From contig CAJTVQ010000019.1 in the NCBI GenBank assembly GCA_910579935.1, forward strand, positions 1 to 64,000: a DNA stretch of 64,000 nt, in the 5' to 3' direction. Below, piece after piece: positions 59,618 through 64,000 of this stretch. Each line of letters opens with the position of its first letter. Positions within the stretch are counted from its first letter, which is position 1. A model generated the notes under the pieces. It had not been told where the DNA came from, did no database searches, and worked only from the letters and a program-made list of their open reading frames with translations. The DNA comes from an uncultured Lachnospiraceae bacterium. GTDB lineage: Bacteria > Bacillota > Clostridia > Lachnospirales > Lachnospiraceae. The translations under genes and the position numbers were made by a program.

Positions 59618-60487
59618 CTACACCGCCAAAGTTCCTAAGCACAACGCCCCTTTAATGCCCGCCTCATCTCCCAAAAGCGGTTCCACAATATAATTTTCCA
59701 TACCGTTCAGGATTTCTTCCCTTGCAATATAGCCATTTAAAAGCTCTGAAGTCTTCTTCCGTATTTTATCATAGAGCTGCTTCTGGTGCATGATACCGCC
59801 GCCCAAAATGATTTTTTCCGGAGAATATGCAAAAATATAATCGGCAATGGCCTGCGAGATATAGTAAGCCTCCATCTCCCATACTTCTTCCCGATCTGCC
59901 AATTCCATGGCTTTCCTGCCCCATCGCTCTTCCACTGCCGGTCCTGCCGCCAAACCTTCCGCACAATTGGCGTGATACGGACAATGGCCTTTGTAATGGT
60001 CGTCCGGATGTCTGTTTAGCAGAACATGCCCCGCTTCCGGATGCATCAATCCATGTACCAGCCGTTTTCCGATATAGACTCCTACCCCGATTCCGGTTCC
60101 GACCGTGATATATATCGCATTATCCAACCCTTTCGCCGCCCCCCAGACTGCTTCTCCCAATACGGCGCCGTTTACATCGGTGTCAAACCCAATCGGTATC
60201 TGCAGTTCCTTTTTCATATTCCCTACTATATCATAGTTTATCCATGGCAGTTTGGTGGTCTGTCTGATATAACCATAAGTATCCGAATTTTTGTTCAGAT
60301 CTACCGGTCCGAAACAGCCGATTCCTAAAGTCCTGATCTCTTTCCCCCTATAAAAATCAATTACCTGAGGCATTGTATCTTCCGGCGTCCCGGTGGGGAT
60401 AATCTTCTTTTCCATGATATTCCCCTGCTCATCCCCTATTGCACAGACCATTTTCGTCCCGCCGGCTTCTAAACCTCCTATCCTCAT
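59618..60487 (-). CDS. ROK-family sugar kinase, fructokinase-like
   Basis: A 289-residue kinase. It begins MRIGGLEAGGTKMVCAIGDEQG, the ATP-binding signature of fructokinase/mannokinase ROK members (GIEAGGTKFVCA type). ITVGTGIGVGVYIGKR (about 127-142), then HPEAGHVLLNRHPDD (about 150-164) with the HxCxxHxxC-like zinc motif around GHCPYHANCAEG (about 168-179), complete the ROK pattern. The C-terminal IILGGGIMHQ is the second ATP-binding block. It probably phosphorylates fructose (or mannose) for glycolysis. It has no sugar transporter next to it. Confidence 0.9.
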   Translation of the reverse strand: MRIGGLEAGGTKMVCAIGDEQGNIMEKKIIPTGTPEDTMPQVIDFYRGKEIRTLGIGCFGPVDLNKNSDTYGYIRQTTKLPWINYDIVGNMKKELQIPIGFDTDVNGAVLGEAVWGAAKGLDNAIYITVGTGIGVGVYIGKRLVHGLMHPEAGHVLLNRHPDDHYKGHCPYHANCAEGLAAGPAVEERWGRKAMELADREEVWEMEAYYISQAIADYIFAYSPEKIILGGGIMHQKQLYDKIRKKTSELLNGYIAREEILNGMENYIVEPLLGDEAGIKGALCLGTLAV

Positions 60488-60517
60488 CCTTCCTCTCCCT
60501 TCCGTTTCACTATGAAC

Positions 60518-60796
60518 CTATAGTCCTTTTATTTCCCTAATCTTCTCTTCCAAAGCCTCCACTCCGTTCTTCGCATTTGCAATCGCCACACACTGCTCTT
60601 CGAATGCATTATTTTCCGTATTGGCAAACTGTTCATAATAGAGTCTGCCGATTTCCAGATAATTTTTTCTGATTACATCCTCACAGGTACTGATCTGATT
60701 TCTCAACCCTGCAATTTCCGCAATATCCTTTGCCTTACTGGTTACCTCTTTCCCTTTCTCCGTAATCGTTTCTCCTACTTTTTCAAAAAAATCCAT
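60518..60796 (-). CDS. Small coiled-coil protein, unknown
   Basis: A 92-residue protein of unknown function. It begins MDFFEKVGETITEKGKEVTSKAKDIAEIAGL and continues with heptad-rich helices (LRNQISTCEDVIRKNYLEIGRLYYEQFANTEN, then AKNGVEALEEKIREIKGL). One Cys. Looks entirely helical, with no membrane span. Similar short proteins are common in Lachnospiraceae with a zinc ribbon attached; this one has none. It lies 30 bases upstream of the ROK kinase gene and 29 bases downstream of the gamma-carbonic anhydrase gene on the same strand. Confidence 0.7.
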   Translation of the reverse strand: MDFFEKVGETITEKGKEVTSKAKDIAEIAGLRNQISTCEDVIRKNYLEIGRLYYEQFANTENNAFEEQCVAIANAKNGVEALEEKIREIKGL

Positions 60797-60825
60797 ACCG
60801 CATACCTTCCTTTCTTCCTTCTCTT

Positions 60826-61332
60826 TTATCCTATGCTGCCTGCATCTTCTATGTCCGCTCTTTTATAGTTTCTGCCTTCTTCTATATACTCTGCCGCATT
60901 ATGGCGGTTTGCCTCTATCTCCTGTACGGTTACCTGCCGCACGATCTTCGCCGGACAACCAATTACCAGGGAACCGTCAGGCACCAGCATATTCTGCGTC
61001 ACCAATGCTCCTGCCCCGATGATGCAGTTTTCACCGATCCTGGCTCCGTTCAGCACAATGGCGCCCATGCCGACCAGCGTATTGCTACCTATGGTGCATC
61101 CATGCAGCACGGCGCTGTGCCCAACCGTCACTCCGTCGCCAATGACTGCCGGAAACCCTTTATCCACATGCACTACCGCATTGTCCTGAATATTGCTTCC
61201 CCGTCCTATGAGAATCCTGTCCCTGTCCGCCCGCACTGTGGCATGAAACCATATACTGCTTTCTTCTCCGGCCTCCACACTGCCAAGAACAATGGCTCCT
61301 TCCGCTATATATACGCTCTCATGAATCTTCAT
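60826..61332 (-). CDS. Gamma-carbonic anhydrase family protein
   Basis: A 168-residue left-handed beta-helix protein of the YrdA/gamma-carbonic anhydrase family, which forms trimers with metal sites between subunits. The metal His ligands are in DNAVVHVDKG (about 48-57) and GHSAVLHGC (about 71-79), spaced as in active members. ATVRADRDRILIGRGSNIQDN (about 31-51) carries conserved Arg and Gln. Bacterial members vary in activity, so enzymatic carbonic anhydrase function is plausible but unproven. It heads the run gamma-CA, small coiled-coil gene and ROK kinase. Confidence 0.9.
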   Translation of the reverse strand: MKIHESVYIAEGAIVLGSVEAGEESSIWFHATVRADRDRILIGRGSNIQDNAVVHVDKGFPAVIGDGVTVGHSAVLHGCTIGSNTLVGMGAIVLNGARIGENCIIGAGALVTQNMLVPDGSLVIGCPAKIVRQVTVQEIEANRHNAAEYIEEGRNYKRADIEDAGSIG

Positions 61333-61523
61333 CCTCTTATCTGTCCTTTGCTGAATCCTTATCCTGTTCCTTTTCCCTTATGTATTATAAGCTAATTCCT
61401 TGCGGATTACAATATACATTCCATTATCTGCATGGAAATCCATTTTCACTTTCTGACTGCCCCGCCGCCCTGCCATGAGCCGCCCATGAGACTGCCTTGA
61501 AGACCAAGCTGAAAGACAGACGG

Positions 61524-62882
61524 CTATCCTGCCTGAATCATCCGCTTCCTGCTCCATCTTCCGGTCAGATACCAAAAAAAGGAAATAATATAATTTGCAA
61601 TCCATCCCATCGGAACCGCATACCATACCGCCTCCACTCCCCATGCCGGTGCAAACTGAAACGAAACAAAAACGCGAATCCCCAAATTAACCAGATTCGC
61701 CAGCGTAAACATCCCCACGTCGCCGGCTCCCCGAAGCACCCCGTCCGTGATCGCCTTCGTGCCGATAAACACGAAAAAGAAACGGATGAAGGTCAGGTAA
61801 GAATCTCCTGTGGCAAATGCCGCGGCGCCGTTCCCCGCTTCGACAAAAGCAGAAATAATCTGTCCGTGAAAGATACTTAAGGCTGCCAGGATAAGTACAC
61901 CGAAACCAATCACAATACCGTATGCCGCCCGATAGCCTCTTTTTACCCTTTCCGCATTGCCTGCCCCCAGGTTTTGGGCGGTAAAAGTAGACACCGCATT
62001 ACCTGTGGCAATCATTGGTACAATGCAGATGGATTCAATTCTCATGCCCGACGTATAACCGGCCAGCACCGGAGAACCAAATCCGTTTACCACCGATTGT
62101 ACCAGCAGCATACCGATGGAAACTATGGATTGCTGAAGCATGGATGGAACCGCTATCTTTACCATACTTCCCAACATCCCTATGCTGTAATATACTCTTT
62201 CCTGTTCTTCCGCATCCCCTGCAAATCCGCGCAGCGTCCGTAATAAAAGGCAAAAAGAAATAACCGCCGAAAGTCCCTGCGCCGCCACCGTTGCCACTGC
62301 CACTCCGGCAACCCCCATACCAAACGCCAATACCATAAGAAAATCCAGACAAACATTCAAAATGGAAGAAAAAATAAGTAAGTATAACGGAGTTTTGGAA
62401 TTGCCAAGGGCATTGAATACCGAAGAAAGAATATTATACATAAACAAAAACGGAAGTCCTGCAAAATAAATCCTCAGATACAATACCGCATCTGCCAGTA
62501 TATTCTGCGGCGTATGCAGCGCCGACAGAATCCGTCCGCACATAAAGAAGCCAAATACTCCCAAAACCATGCTCACCGCGGCAAAACTGATCAAAGCCGT
62601 ATAAACCGACGTCCTCATCCTGCCATACTGCTTTGCGCCTAAATACTGCGAAGTAATAACCGACGATCCGATCCCGCCTCCTATGGCTATCATAATAAAA
62701 ACCGTCGTCAGTGAATAAGAAGCCCCTACTGCCGCCAATGCATCTTCACCCACACACTGTCCTACGATCACGGAATCCGCCATATTATAAAACTGCTGAA
62801 ACAGATTCCCCAGTATCATGGGAAGCGCAAAGAATAAAAGCGACTTTCCCGGAGAGTCTTCAAGCATATTGTACTTTTTCAT
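61524..62882 (-). CDS. MATE-family efflux transporter
   Basis: A 452-residue membrane protein with 12 expected spans. It begins LLFFALPMILGNLFQQFYNMADSVIVGQCVGEDALAAVGAS, the DinF/NorM-type MATE start, and has the second-half GTKAITDGVLRGAGDVGMFT block. It would export drugs or toxic metabolites with Na+ or H+. The start at 62882 has a GGGGTG site; the frame opening at 63086 encodes a 68-residue extension with no family match. No regulator lies next to it. Confidence 0.9.
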   Translation of the reverse strand: MKKYNMLEDSPGKSLLFFALPMILGNLFQQFYNMADSVIVGQCVGEDALAAVGASYSLTTVFIMIAIGGGIGSSVITSQYLGAKQYGRMRTSVYTALISFAAVSMVLGVFGFFMCGRILSALHTPQNILADAVLYLRIYFAGLPFLFMYNILSSVFNALGNSKTPLYLLIFSSILNVCLDFLMVLAFGMGVAGVAVATVAAQGLSAVISFCLLLRTLRGFAGDAEEQERVYYSIGMLGSMVKIAVPSMLQQSIVSIGMLLVQSVVNGFGSPVLAGYTSGMRIESICIVPMIATGNAVSTFTAQNLGAGNAERVKRGYRAAYGIVIGFGVLILAALSIFHGQIISAFVEAGNGAAAFATGDSYLTFIRFFFVFIGTKAITDGVLRGAGDVGMFTLANLVNLGIRVFVSFQFAPAWGVEAVWYAVPMGWIANYIISFFWYLTGRWSRKRMIQAG

Positions 62883-63220
62883 TTCTTCACCCCGTATCTG
62901 TTTTGGCAGGTTCGGATTCAAAAGTTGAAAGCTCCTTTCTTTCAACCTGAACCATACCTTTTTATTCCCATGATCCATGCTTATTTTTCTTCCATCCTGC
63001 CGGCAGCCGCTCCATATTCCCATAATAGGAAGAAAAACAAGTACCGCTCCCATTCCTGCCGCAAAACAATATCCTTCCAACCACATATGATTTTCCCATG
63101 AGGCTGCCGTGCCCTGCCTGCGCTCTGACCTTCCTTATCATTTTCCGCACACGATACCCGTATCGGCGGATAATACTATTGTGAGCCCGGCAGGGGAAAA
63201 ATATACTTATGCCTATTGAT

Positions 63221-64000
63221 TCAGGGATTGCACTTCTTACATGGCACATATCCCTGCGCCATGATCTCATCCCGGCTCAGTGTGGAATCACTTCTGTTGG
63301 TTGTGGGAAGTGAACCGCAGGTTGGTTTATGGAACTTTTTTGTCTTAACATTCAATACATATGTAAGGCCCTGTGTATCCTGCACTGCCAGAGCCTGCTC
63401 TTCTTCTATTGCGGGAGCGGCATCCTGGTTTTTCTGAACCTCCGCAGTCTGCATTTTCTCTCCGGAAACCTTTTCTGCCGATGCCGCACTCAGCGTTTTC
63501 CCTGTACCGGACCCGACAGGTTCCCCGGCTTTCCATGTATCGGACGGCGCCGCATTCCATGTGATTTCTTTTCCGTCTGAAACTGCTGCCAGAGACCCCT
63601 GTTCATCGGTACGGAATACCTTTATTTTTGCACTTCTCAATATATTCAGTGTAGCTGAATGCGGATGGCCGTATTCATTGTTTTCTTCACAGCTTATTAC
63701 CGCATACTCCGGACTGACCGCATCGATAAACGCTTCCGATGAGGACGTTTTACTGCCGTGGTGTCCGACCTTAAGCACATCGGCAGACAAATCCATCCGG
63801 TTACGGAGCATATCCGCTTCCGCTTCCTCTTCCGCATCCCCGGTAAAAACAAACTTCTTGTCACCATGCTCCAAAATAATACCGACGGAATAATTGTTCG
63901 CCTCATCGCCGTAATCTTTTTGGCTGGGAGCAATAACCGTAAATTCCGCATCGCCCAGCTGATAGACCGTCCCGACCACCGGACTTGTAATTTTATACCG
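63221..64000 (-). CDS. MBL-fold metallohydrolase, ComEC-like, partial
   Basis: C-terminal 259 residues of a gene that continues past the right edge. FVFTGDAEEEAE and LKVGHHGSKTSSSEAF (about residues 50-80 of the visible part) are the late metal ligands of the metallo-beta-lactamase fold in the ComEC/Rec2 group. The earlier HxHxDH motif is off the window. A Ser/Ala/Glu/Gln-rich linker follows. The C-terminus ends YVLNVKTKKFHKPTCGSLPTTNRSDSTL, then RDEIMAQGYVPCKKCNP, a Cys pair module found at the end of many secreted nucleases and MBL proteins. It may be a DNA-processing or competence-type surface enzyme. Confidence 0.8.
   Translation of the reverse strand, partial: RYKITSPVVGTVYQLGDAEFTVIAPSQKDYGDEANNYSVGIILEHGDKKFVFTGDAEEEAEADMLRNRMDLSADVLKVGHHGSKTSSSEAFIDAVSPEYAVISCEENNEYGHPHSATLNILRSAKIKVFRTDEQGSLAAVSDGKEITWNAAPSDTWKAGEPVGSGTGKTLSAASAEKVSGEKMQTAEVQKNQDAAPAIEEEQALAVQDTQGLTYVLNVKTKKFHKPTCGSLPTTNRSDSTLSRDEIMAQGYVPCKKCNP

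Noticed and set aside
1..64000. CRISPR arrays, tRNA or rRNA genes, insertion sequences with intact ends
   Set aside because: No regularly spaced repeats, cloverleaf-like sequences, rRNA motifs or complete transposase genes were recognised.

Overview
The window reads as chromosome of a spore-forming, anaerobic Firmicute, most likely a Lachnospiraceae/Clostridia relative. Evidence: a GGGtGRT protein paired with a NifU-like scaffold, SpoIIM- and SpoVB-type proteins, AGGAGG ribosome sites, sigma-A promoters with 17-bp spacers, indolepyruvate:ferredoxin oxidoreductase, and RNase Y next to recA-recX. No rRNA, tRNA or CRISPR array was seen.

Layout. 1-1040: decayed mobile-element edge, with an integrase broken mid-gene and joined out of frame to a TIGR02452 (PARG-like) fragment. 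1040-5000: GGGtGRT/NifU pair, then a PTS-EIIC/EAL fusion. 5000-13530 (minus): argH, asd, a PAS-GGDEF-EAL protein, an AAA/DUF234 ATPase, topB and a beta-helix protein, closely packed. 13720-15320: ABC importer ATPase and permease with no binding protein. 15460-16800: hemerythrin-CheX-like-receiver fusion. 16930-20860: promoter, 28-codon leader peptide, two tandem intrinsic terminators, then a heterodimeric ABC exporter laid out like Bacillus bmrB-bmrC-bmrD. 21055-24266: acyl-CoA synthetase plus sodium:solute symporter. 24446-28912: thiN, a TPR membrane protein, a YgjP-like metallopeptidase and a DEAD-box helicase. 29021-33159: iorA-iorB-paaK-ACT aryl-pyruvate cluster in which paaK carries a small frameshifting deletion. 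33426-38263: chemoreceptor and the gap-pgk-tpiA glycolytic cluster. 38451-42609: nifS-iscU-deoxyinosine glycosylase-mnmA-PHP phosphatase. 42790-46500: a flippase, then an A/T-rich acquired islet (ICE sigma-factor remnant, alpha/beta hydrolase, TetR regulator with two operators, TIGR04076 protein). 46637-64000: housekeeping genes (DAHP synthase, spoIIM, nudix hydrolase, aminotransferase, rny, recX, recA, mgtE, yigZ, PBP1A, ROK kinase, gamma-carbonic anhydrase, MATE pump) and a partial MBL-fold protein at the right edge.

Themes. Sulfur genes form one unit: NifS and IscU build Fe-S clusters, NifS also feeds MnmA, and IorA needs the clusters. Signalling genes lean to c-di-GMP breakdown: two intact EAL domains, and the only GGDEF is degenerate. 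The most promising regulatory system is the ribosome-sensing attenuator before the multidrug exporter. Other regulatory signals are paired SOS boxes at recA, stacked palindromes at nifS, a 21-bp palindrome inside the gap promoter, and a promoter-led structured RNA candidate between mgtE and recA.
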